Assembly: GCA_948146395.1 (NCBI GenBank)
Contig: OX411544.1
Location: 39,725,419 to 39,789,418, forward strand
Length of the DNA stretch: 64,000 bases
Reading direction: 5' to 3'
Source of the DNA: Fragum whitleyi
Lineage: Eukaryota; Mollusca; Bivalvia; Cardiida; Cardiidae
Made by a program: the position numbers and the translations under genes. The notes under the pieces are model-generated. The model did no database searches, was not told the origin of the DNA, and was given only the letters and a program-made list of their open reading frames with translations. Of the stretch, positions 1 through 12,400 are shown piece by piece (position 1 is the stretch's first letter; every line of letters begins with the position of its first letter).

Positions 1-272
1 CAGTAGAAAGCTGACAGGGTAGGCTAAAATCAGAAGGCTGATCTTTTTGTACAGCAGGAATTTGCCAAGAACAGCATGAAAAGTGATAAGCTTTTCATAC
101 TCATTTAAATTGTCTTGATGAGTTGATTCTAATGAATACTCACATCATATAATTTGAATGACAGATCATGGAATTTTTCATTTTAGAAGAGAAATGGCAG
201 TTTCTATCTAGAATTCTGTAACCCAATTTACTAAGACCTATGAACACAAAAAGAGAGTCATTAAATTCATAC

Positions 273-435
273 TTTAGTCAGTTGGAATTCCATGCATTTG
301 GAATGATCTCTTTGAGGTCCTCCCTTAGTTTGAAGATTTTCTCTCTGAATGAGCGGCGCCTCTCTACCAGCAGCCTGACCTGACCATCTGTAGGGACTGC
401 TAGCACCACTATGGTAGGATACAGTCATACTGTCC
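273..435 (-). CDS. ATG2: ATG2 exon (most 3' in window)
   Basis: 163 nt, phase 2 to 0, acceptor tttttacag, donor ACTAAA/gtatga. Encodes RDSMTVSYHSGASSPYRWSG then QAAGREAPLIQREN... and CMEFQLTK. Phase from the 2.9 kb exon is exact. The C-terminal exons lie beyond base 1. Confidence 0.82.
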
Positions 436-3400
436 CTGTAAAAAATGGATAGGAAATAACAGGTGTTATGTAAACTAGACTCGCAAAGCAGACTTATACC
501 CCCCAACAAATGCTTGTCAATAATGACAAGCCATTTTCCATCAAAGGGCCATAACTCTATAAAATGTCAATTGATCTTTACCAAAATATCACTTACACAT
601 CTCTGTTTGATACTGATTATGTCTGTAAAGTTTCAATTAAATACAACCATTAGTTGCTGAGAAATTGAGTGGATGACAAAATTCTACAGACGGATCAAGT
701 AACCCCAATTAACCCTTTCTTGTTTTACAAAATTTTGGACCTGTCCAAATTCAAAGGTTTTGCAGACGAAAATTTAAAGTTGATTTAGTTTGAAAAATAA
801 CCATTCAGTAGGGTAGAAAATAGTGTGGAAAAAGAAGAAATTGCTTGTCAGAAGCAATTTCTTCTTTTTTCACAATGTTTTCACAATCATAAAATCACAG
901 GCAGGTAAAAAGCAGGGATTAAACAGCAAAGGGTTAAGATGGGAACTAATACAAAACACTCCTTGCAGTGCAGTATGCCTTCCAACATTGCATACTTTTG
1001 TCAACAAAAACAAACAAGGATAGTGTGCTTGGTCACCCTACTAATTTCCTATACAGTCCAAAGTTTGAACATCCCTGAATTCATACTTGAGGAAATATTG
1101 CAGAAAAGAAGAAATAGCTAATAACAAGCAGTTTCCTTTTTCTTTGCACAACTTCTTGAAAAATAAAGGATAATTTCTTTTCAAAATAGCACCAGTTTTA
1201 CATTTTTGTCTTCAAGCTATTTCAATTTAGAACAATTTAAAATTTAGAAAAACAAGAAAAGCATAAAGTATACATGTATGTATGAAAACCTAGAAGTATT
1301 TCTATTGTCCATTACAGTCCCCCCTGTTGAATAACCTGTAGTAATGTCTTTCATGAATATACCAAGAACAAATTAAAAGCCAAGAAATTTGACAATCCCA
1401 CTTTGTGGAAATAAATAAATTGCTTAATTTCTTTCAATGTTTTACAAATTTAATATCTTCTCAAAGGGCAAAAATAGTGATTAGCTTAAATTGAAACTTT
1501 CCTTCATTAATGTACCAGGCAAAATTCCAAGACAATTTTTTTTTAAAACAAGAGTGCCAGAATGGCCCTAAATCGCTCACCTAAAATTTATTGGTCCAGT
1601 GGAACTCATCGAAGTAGCTTTCTGGCAAATTTCATTCACATTGGCTAATTGTTGAATAGGACATTTTATTCCAAAATTTCAAAGTGATAATAGACGCTGT
1701 CCACCCATTCAATATTGAGGAGGCCGAGTGGTTCAGGAGGAGATGCTGTTCAAAGATTTCGGGCTCAAATTAAGCCTCGCCAATATTAATGGGCCAATCA
1801 AAATTTCATGAACAACTTTTGAAAAGGGTCAACCAAGAAACATTCTGGTAAAGTTTCATTTAAATAGGCCAAATGGTTCAGGAGGAAATGCTGTTCAAAG
1901 ATTTCGGGCTCAAAATAAGCCCCACCCTGTCACGCCCATATTTATGGGCCAATCAAAATTACATGAACAATTTTTGAAAAAGGGTCAACCAAGAAACATT
2001 CTGGAAAAGTTTCATTTAAATAGACCAAACTGTTCAGGAGGAGATGCTGTTCAAAGATTTTGGGCTCAAAATAAGCCCCACCCTGCCACGCCCATATTTA
2101 TGGGCCATTCAAAATTTCATGAACAATTTTTGAAAAAGGTCACCCAAGAAACATTCTGGAAAAGTTTCATTTTAATCAGCCCAATGGTTCAGGAGATGTC
2201 GTTCAAAGATTTCAGGCTCAAAATAAGCCCCTCCCTACCATGCCCTTATTCATAGGCCTATCAAAATTTTGCAAACAATTTTTGAAATGGGTCACCCAAG
2301 GAACATTTTGGCAAAGTTTCATATAAATCGGCCAGTGGTTCAAGAGGAGATATCGTTCAAAGATTTCAAAGTGAAAAATGCCACGTCTGCCACGCCCATA
2401 TTTATGGGCCAATCAGAATTTCGCAAACACTTTTTTAGAGACTCACCAAAGGAACATACTGGCAAAGTTTCATTGAAATCGGCCCAGTGGTTCAGGAGAA
2501 GAAGTTTTTCTTAATTGTTGACGACGGACGACGGACAACAGACTCAGGGTGATCCTAATAGCTCCCCTAGAGCATGTTGTGCTCAGGTGAGCCAAAAAAC
2601 CCTTAGTCTATTTTATGATAAAACATAGTTGAAATGAAGAAATTGTGAAGAGCAATAAATGGCACAGCACAAAACTGTTGTAACTGACTATATGTTTATA
2701 GGCAGTTACAACTGTTTCACACAGGGCCATCAAAATACAGGAAAGGTAATATCTAAGTATACCTATGTATTTCTGTTTGATGTCTATTGTCTATCACAGT
2801 TTGCTCTGTTGAATCAGAGAAGTCATTTCCCCCATAAATATGCCATACTGCAGTCAGCTCCTTTAAAGTATATCTGTATTCCGCCAGCGGAAAGTTATCT
2901 GGAGCTTTCAGTAAATCTGTCCGGCCAACTGGTTTGGAGAAGAAGTTTTCTTTAATCTCTACAGAGGCAAACACCCTGATGGTTGGTTCTCCATCTTTAT
3001 GCTGTGTGGAAAAAAAAGAAAGATGTAAATAAAACATGACAGAATTGGTTCTGTTGGGGGAAGACAGTCAAACTCCATAAAGTAACATTAAATTTAGGCA
3101 TACAGAGAAAGTGGCACACAAACTTCAATAACATGGATTATCTAAAAGCTTCCTCACAATACTGTAGAGATAAATAAATAGAAATTACTGGTAAACTAGC
3201 TTCAACTTCTACAGTTTACAAAAAATGGGAAAACAATCTTTTAAACTTGTATTTATTCTCTAAATTATGCCTCCTGAAATTTCCTGACCAGTATTTACAA
3301 CAAATGAAAATCAAGATCCATTGCATTTACTAGCAGATAATAGTTCAAGTATGTAAACTTCAAGAAAAACTTCCTTATTTAAACTTAATCACAAAGTCTC

Positions 3401-6400
3401 AATGTGTAGAAAGTATGCACCAAACATCAAGATTTTGGGCTAAAATTTGGCCCCATCCTGCCACGCCAATATTCATTGACCAATAAAAAATTCAGAAAAA
3501 TTTTTTAAAAGGGTCATGCAAGGAACATTCTGGTAAACTTTCATTAAAATCAGCCTAGTGGCTCAGGAGGAGATATTATTCGAAGACTTCAGGCTCAAAA
3601 TAAGCCCTGCCCTGCCATGCCCACATTTATGAACTAATCAAAATGTCAGGAACAATTTTTGAAAAGGGTCATCTAAGGAATATTCTGGTAAAGTTTCATT
3701 GAAATTGGCCTAGTGTTTCAGGAGGAGATGTGGTTCATAGATTCCAAGCTGGAAATAAGCCCTGCCCTGCCCATATTTATGAGCCAAACAACATTTTGCG
3801 ATCAATTTTCAAAAAGGGTCACTCAAGGAACATTTTAGTAAAGTTTTGTTGAAATCGGCCTAGTGGTTCAGGAGATGTGGTTCAAATATTTCGGCCTCAA
3901 AATAAGCATGCCCTGCCACCCCCATATTTTTGGGCCAATCAAAATTTCTTGAACAATTTATGTAAAGGGTCACCAAACGAACATTCTGGCAAAGTTTCAT
4001 TGAAATCAGCCAAATGGTTCCTAATAAGATGTTGTTCAAAGATTTGGGGCTCAAAATGAGCCCCGCCCTGCCATACCCATATTTTAGGGCAAATCAGAAT
4101 TTAGTGAACAAATTTTGAAGAGGGTCACCCAAGGAACATTCTGGTAAAGTTTCATTGAAATTAGCCCAGTGGTTCAGGAAGAAACGTTGTTCAAAGATTT
4201 CAAAGTGAAAAAAATGCTACACCCTGCCATGCCCATATTTATTGGCTAATCAGAATTTTGCGAACAATTTCTTACGAGGGTCATCCAAGGAACATTCTGG
4301 CAAAGTTTCATTGAAATCGGCCAAGTTGTTCAGGAAAAGAAGTTTTGAGAAAGTTAACGACACACGACACACTACGGAGTCAGGGTGATCTTATAAGCTC
4401 CCCTTTTTTCTAATTGTCTAAACAAACTTTGTCAAATGAATTCTATCAAGCACATATTGAAGACTCTGATCAGACTGTGTTGAGGCAAAGGCTGTTTAGA
4501 GTCTTTACTAGAGACAAACATATTGGAAATATCCAACATAGTGCCTGATACATAACAGTTGAAACCCATTAATTGAAACTGAAATTCATTAGAAATTTTG
4601 TTGTATTTGGCAGCAAATTGCTATTAAAAGAAGTGATTATTTTCCCACTCATTCTATTATTTGAGTACAAAAGATTGATTAATTGTATGGAGTTTTACGC
4701 CGCTTTCAACATTTTTTCAGTTATATCGCGGCGGCTGGAGCACCTCACAATGATTTCCTGGTATTTCAATCACCAGTACAGCCACCACATCCTTTCCTAG
4801 CCTCCAGCTGCTATCTCACATAGGTCTACGATTATCAACCCATTGGTGAGAGACAATTAGTCAGAAAAAATGAGTGCCGCCGTCTGGGTAGAAAAAAAGA
4901 AAGGTGCAATTAAATAGTGTGTTGCAATTATCAGGGTTTCAACTAAGATGATTCAATTATAAGCAAGCCACTCAAAGATTTCCTCTTTGCAGCACCTTCT
5001 ATAATAAAAAAGATGCAATTAAACAGTGAGTTGCAATTATCAGGCTTGCAACTAAGAGGATTCCACTATAAGCAAACCACTCACAGATTTTCCCCAAGCA
5101 GCATCTTCTATGATACAGAAATCATCTTCTTCCTCCTCATCAAAATGTTCACTCAGGGAACCAGTTAGACCAGATACAGTACTGCTGGTTACCGAGTCTA
5201 CTGTCTGTGTTATCACAATAGGGGTACGCTGGGAGCCAGGTGGCATGTCCGGTCCCTGGTCTGGTACGAAGAATACCTCTGTCTGTTTTTTGTTGGTCTG
5301 AGTTTGATCTTGTGAGGCTAAAATGACAAGATTCATATGCTGTTCTTTCCTTTGTTTTTTACTCCATTCACATTATACTTTTTCTTTTACATTAATGGTT
5401 TGGATTAAACCCATTTATTTTACATCGATTTTGATACAAGTTCTCATACCTTAATTTAATCCCTCATGATTCTGCCTCCTAGATATGAACAAGAATTCAA
5501 GCCAAATGTGTGGGTCAAGGAAATTATCAAAATCAATATCCACTCTCAGGAATCAAACTCAAGACTTCTTGATCAAGAAGATGCTTCTCTACCTCTCAAC
5601 CACAGACTCCAAACAGAAATAAGAATTTACATAAGATTGTAAAATAGTTGTAACTGCCTATACTCTTATAGGCAGTTACAACTATTTTGCTCTGAGCCAT
5701 AGATAGCCAATCAATTTTATCCAGTATGTCCTTAGCATACATCACATTATCTAAATCTAAAAGACCATGAAGTTTCACATAATAACTCAATACATAAGAT
5801 AACTTGACGTCACATGCAAATTACTGTAACTCTCTACAAGATTTCCTTCTTTCTTTCTTCCTAGGAAAAAATAAATAGGGAGTATCTGAGCAAAGCACAT
5901 ATTGGTCCAAGGTGAATTCTTATATTGATATTTGTTAAGGCCAATCAAGTGATATCCAAAACAAAATATCAAACTTCTAGGCTTTGGAATTTTGCTCAAG
6001 AAGAATTTTTAAAGACTGTTTGAAAAAATGGCCCTTCTGATACTATGGAATCCACAGTTTTTGATGGAATTAATTTCTTTGACTACATGGGGATAGCTTC
6101 ACCAAAGAAATATCACTACCAAGTTTCAGTTTGATTGGATGACAAACAGACAGACAGACAGACAGACAGTTGGACACACAGATCATTGTTGATGGGTCGC
6201 AATAGCTCACCTAAAGCACTTTGTGCTCAGGTGAGCTTATAAAAAATTGTTGGCCTCCTTTTAGATCTCAAATTTACTGAATATTGAAAGGTATACCAGA
6301 TTCTTCCTCGGATTCTTCACTTTCAGAAGACTGCATCATGGCATCAGACAACAGATTATGTACATGGTCTATTTTAGACTCTGACAGAGGTGGTCCGGCT

Positions 6401-9400
6401 AAACTGTCTAGTTGTTCTTCAGCTTCATTCTCTTCAGTCTGAAACACAAAATAACTTATTTTGTACATGGTCTTCTTAAGGTTATGTACATGGTCTCCTC
6501 TAGGTTATGTACATGGTCTACTTTAGGTTATGTACATGGTCTATTTCAGATTATGAACATGATCTACTTTAGGTTATGTACATGGTCTCCTCTAGTTTTT
6601 TTTACATGGTCTCCTCTAGGTTATGTACATGGTCTTCTTTAGGTTATGTACATGGTCTACTTTAGGTTATGTACATGGTCTACTTTAGGTTATGTACATG
6701 GTCTACTCTAGGTTTTTTACATGATTTACTTTAGGTTATGTACATAGTCTACTTTAGAGTATGTACATGGTCTACTTTAGGTTATGTACATGGTCTACTT
6801 GAGGTTATGTACATGGTGTATTTCAGGTTATGAACCTGGTCCGTTTTAGAAAGAGGATGTCCATCGTAAATGTATTTTTGTTCTTCAGCCTTATTCTCTT
6901 CAGCCTGAGACAAGAAATAACAGATTACGTACAAGGCTCATTTAATGCTATCTATATTGTCTATTTCAAGTCATGTTTATTGTCTATTCAAGGTTTTGTC
7001 AAGTCTTTTTTTAAGATATGTACATGGTCTATTCTAGTCTCAGACAGAAGATGTCCTGCTAAACTTCAGCCTTATCCTTTTCAATTTGAAACATAAAATA
7101 ACAGGTCATTTTTTCAGATTTACTCTCCAATACTCAATCTTGAGGGTTTTATTTCCCTTAGAGAGAGGTAACCAACTTACATTTAAGAACATCGTGAAAT
7201 TGACAAGATGAATGATTTTGGATTGAAATTGAATGTGTGGAGCAAGTTTTTAGTGAAATGAAAGGGAGGTATTCCAATATCTCTAATTTTGTTCATCCTG
7301 AACAAAATAAGCAATATTAATTTAATAATATTCATACAGGTTCTATAAATAGTTTCACATCTCTTCAAGGACCTATCAGAGGCTTAAAATTTCAATAATG
7401 TCAGTGTAAACGCGATTTTTTCCAGCAATATTGTTTTTGAATGTAGTTCATGTCCTTATCATTTAAGTGATTTGGAGCATTTTTGAATGGTTGGAGTGAG
7501 TGTTTGGAATGAATGAATAGAGACTGAGCGAGTGATTTAGAATGGTTTTGATTGAGATGAATGCCAGTTCACGATGTAACTAACTGTATACCAAAACTGT
7601 AGCTAGGTTGACTTGGGCCGACAAAGTATTTCACTCACATTTCCACTAAGATCAGCCTCTGTTTCTGTGTTACTCTCTGTATCATTCTCATCCAAATTAA
7701 CTAGATCCCCATCAGCAGCTAGGTATTTAATGAGATCTATTAGGGCTATACAGGAATCAGCACAGGTACGTACATTCAGACGATTGGTGGAAACCTTCAG
7801 ATCTGTTTTGGGAAACCGCTTAAATAAATGCAATAATGTTTGTCTTCAACTACAGATAAATAAAAAAGTTTTAATCTTTGGTATTCACCAGTTTAAGTGT
7901 ATATTAGGTTTCTGTTTATTTTGGGCACTTTGATTTAGACAAGATTTTCACCCACTTTTAACACTTTTACACTGCTTTCCCCCTAAAGTCCTGTATGTTC
8001 TCTCAAACAACTGCCCATAGCAGAAGAAAATATATATTTTGTACAATATGAAAACTAGAAAATGGGAATTGAAGCATTAAAGTTAAAAGAAAAAAAATAC
8101 TTTGAATATCTCGGTCTCATGGACCTGATTCTAATAATTAAGGTAGTGGGCCCCCTAATAGGTCTGCAACATTTCGGAACTTATGATCTTTCACACTGTT
8201 GACTGAGGTTTCCTAATGAAAATCATCTGGAATCCTCGGTTAACACTGTTAAACGTTCATTACTTTTGAAACGTTGCCTAACTATAAGGGGTCCACCACC
8301 TTAAACTTCCAGTTTATACATTCAAATAACTTTCAAGTAATTTAAGTAAAATAATAAACAAGGATCAGACTTACAGGATCTTTTCCATCATTAGATCTTA
8401 ATACCAATTCTAACCTTCCCATATCCGCCACACATACAAAAACTGAAATAAAACATTGCAGGGCTATTTATTTTTCAATGTTTAACACTTTCCTGTTTTA
8501 CAAAATTTTGGACCTGTCCAAATTCAAAGGTTTTGCAAACGAATATTTAAAGTTGATTTAATTTGAAAAGTAACCATGCAGTAGGGTAGAAAATAGTGTG
8601 GAAAAAAGAGAAACTGCTTGTCAGAAGCAATTTCTCCTTTTTTCACAATGTTTTCTCAGTCATAAAATCACAGGCACGTAAAAAGCAGGGATTAAACAGC
8701 AAAGGGTTAATCATGAACAACCTGATCTATAAACACATTTAAAATTTTACAAATAATTATTTGAAGCAATGAGACAACTTCATAAAATAGTTCATCCATA
8801 CAAGGTGCCTGATAGTAAACGCCATACTCATACGGAACACCACTCGGCAATCTAAGGATCTAACCTCGAATGTATATAGACAGGCTATCTTGAAAATTAC
8901 AGGAAAACATAGGAAAAACTCAATGACGTCAGCAAAAATGGCATCAGCCCTCCAAACGTTTAATGAAAAAATTCGACGTCGCCTATGCTACTCATTTAAG
9001 TCAAAGACAAAAATATTCATTTTATTATTCAAATATCTTTGGATTCTTCAGTAACGGCTTTTGAGATTACTTTGTCTTTTAAGACTCATTTATACTCTTA
9101 AAAACATCAATCTAAAGATCGCGCCTTTTGTACTGCACAAGCTTTTCTTACACTGTTTCAGGCTTACAGAATGTATCATCTGGTTACATACCCATTGGCC
9201 TTACATATATCCGAAGCCTGTGGCAGTTTACGGAAATGGCCGAGAGATGTTCCGACTGACGGCATACTATCTCCTATCTAAACTACTGCCCTTTACAAGC
9301 CAATCAAGATAACAAAAGACCAACATGTGCCTAAGACACTCTACTTACTAAATGTACCAAGTTTTTTCCCCATTTTAATCCAGAGCTATAGATAGAGGGA

Positions 9401-12400
9401 GTATTTTGGTTTTCAAATTTAATTATTACATTATTTCGAACTTAAACCCTATGTTGTTGGTACTCATTTGAAACGTCTCATCGAGATGTCTCAAAAGAGT
9501 ACTACAAAATAGGGGTTTATGGGGAAATAAAGGTTTTAAACTGATTTTACCCCCTCTTATCTGGACGCCTGTTAATCCGATATTTACCTCCTCTTATCTG
9601 GACCCCTGTTAATCTGATATTTACCTCCTCTTATCTGGACCCCTGTTAATCTGATATTTACCTCCTCTTATCTGGACCCCTGTTAATCTGATACTGACTA
9701 ATCTTACATCATGCAATTTCGTTATTCCAAAATATTTAAGATCAAGAAAGACAGAGCATAAAAGAATTTCAATTCAAAAATTCCTTTTTTCTGCAATATC
9801 TTTGAATATTGGACTAGTCTAAAATTTTGATAACTTATAATGAAAAGTCAGAGATAGATGTTGTAGTTTTAAATGGTCAAAATTAAAAGACGTACATTTT
9901 GACAAATCTGTTTTCTGTTCTTTTGTTTTCTTTGACAAATACAGAGCACCATCATCGAGTACAAATCTGGAATAGATAGAGGATTATTGTTTGTTTCAGT
10001 GTATTATTGACTTTTCTCACATAGCCTTAAGTCAAGCTGAGAAAAGCTATTAAGTTCCCCAGGGCTCGCCTTTTAACATATCTCTTCTAGACTCAGTGAA
10101 TATTAGCTTGTCTCAAACAAAATCTCGTAACAAATCTTATATATCTTTCATTGGGTGAACAACAAGTATTATTTTCACAAATACCTTATAAAATATATTA
10201 ACCCTTGTCATGCTAAACCCGGAATATTCCTGCTTTGGCAGGAGCTATAGACAAACATCAGCCTGTACACATGTGCAGTCTGATGTTAGTCTACACCACC
10301 TTTTTTTCACTTTCAAACCAGAAATGTATATAGATTTAGTTTTTCAAATAGAAATTGACCTACAGTTGGTACTTTCATTGCTTTTGGCCCTTTGATTTTG
10401 ATGAACAATTTTAGCCAAAATTTATTCAGCATGACAAGGGTTAACCCTCAACCTGCTGTTCATGACATATTCCTATCATAGAAAAAGGCTTTGACAGACT
10501 TTTACCAAAGCATTACTCCAATGCCAATGCCAACCTCCGGGTGACCAGAATGGTGTCCGTTCAATGAACAGTTGAGCTAAAAATTAGCTTTTGTTTTAAA
10601 AAAAACTTAAATTAAGTGAGATAAGAGTTAAAATTTTCACCCACCTTAATAATGATATGGCCGATTCTGTGACAATATTACTGGATATGGAAAAAGATTC
10701 TGCTGTTAATATTGAGCATAATGGAAGATGTTTGGGTCTGAAATAAATAGAACACAATACATTTAATATATTTGACATTTTTTGATTATTCATACATCTT
10801 ATAGAAAGAAAAACAACCTCATATTTCTAAAACAATTTCTACTTCAAGACTCTATATAATAATATGTGTTTAATGGGTAAGGAGGCATTGTGCCTGTGGC
10901 TACCAAGGCACAATGCCTTCTTACCCAGCAAGACCAAAATTGTGCCTAGATATTTCATCTTCATGTTACTGTATCAAATTGACCTAGGTATCAACAAAAG
11001 GGTCTTGCTACAAGAATTGTGGATTCATAAATGAGTCTGTGCCCGACATTTTCAACAATTTCACATGTGAGCCAAGAAAGACTCTGGCCAGCCCGTGCAT
11101 TTGCACTGCTGACCAGGGTCTTCACTTTGCGCTTTGTAGAAAGATATGGTCTTATAGTGTCCTTAGAAAGTCAGACAAACTTCTTATTATAATACATGGC
11201 AGTCAAGCTTAGTTAATGTTGGCCCTTCACTCACATGTCAAATTGTTGAAAATGTCATGCACAGGCACAAATATAACCTGAAATATAAAAGCCCTTATGC
11301 TAACCATTTAAATTACATAGCCTGTATAAATGCTACTTTTCAATTAGACAACCCAAGAAACAGGCTATACAAATAGGACAAGAATATTTCACTTTATCAT
11401 TTTATGTGGACGCACAACTCAAATATTTTCTATAGCCAGTCTTGTAGTAATAATATCAATTTTAAATTGAATTCTAAATTCAAAATAAATTTTGTATGGA
11501 AAAAATGTAAATTGTAATTCATGATGAATATATCTTGAAAACTTCCATCAAGGAAATTCAGAAATCGCATAGCGTCTGACCAAGTGAATAGTTTCTTATG
11601 TATGTATCAAGATGAATGCAATCACAAGCACATTGTTATACTGAATTCAGACTTGCTTTACTGACGACAAAACAATGCAAACTATTTGCAAATTATACCC
11701 TGCTTTGTATGCAAGTGCAGATGCAAAGCCGGGTATAATTTGCAAACAGTTTGCATCATTTTGTCATCCTGAACGCACAGCAGGGCAATAAGGCTTTTCA
11801 CAACCTAATATGGGATAGACTCACCTATAATCTATTGCACAAGTCCACAAATGTACATGTAATTCTGTGAGCACTTTTGGGTCAACATAACCTAATATTG
11901 GATAATCAGTAACATCTAGAAATAACATCAACTGTAACCAAATGTTAATTCTAAATAAAACATCAACTGTAATAGGTTAGCATTGTTATTTAGGGTTTTC
12001 AAAATGTCAGTATAAAAGTTTCAAAAATCATCAGCGTGCTGCTAAATACTCATAACGACAGCTTATCTAAAGCTGTAGTTACTAAGTTTTCGCAGATATT
12101 GACAAAATTATCCTTTTCATCTAACCTTTCGCCAAGGGTTCCAACAAATTGTCTATAACTTCAAATACAATCAAAATCAGGTATATTGTTTGGAGGGAGT
12201 TTTATTTTGCTAATATTAGGGACTGATTAATCACATCTAAGTAAAGAATATCACTGAAGTTTAGTATATAGTATAGAACAAAAGAGCAAATAATGCTGTA
12301 AGGCTTAAATATGAACTCACAAATAGTTTTAAGTCACAAGGATGTGAAAATTAACACACAGTAACTAAGTATTTCTATAAATTATTCATTACATTGTCTA

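Noticed and set aside
10490..10565. Possible missing ATG2 exon (…RTPFWSPGGWHWHW…)
   Set aside because: Two frames are open, and the splice phases do not restore continuity with either neighbour.
11840..11880. 40-nt minus-strand exon candidate with a strong gtgagt donor
   Set aside because: Length gives the wrong phase and the required frame has a TAG.
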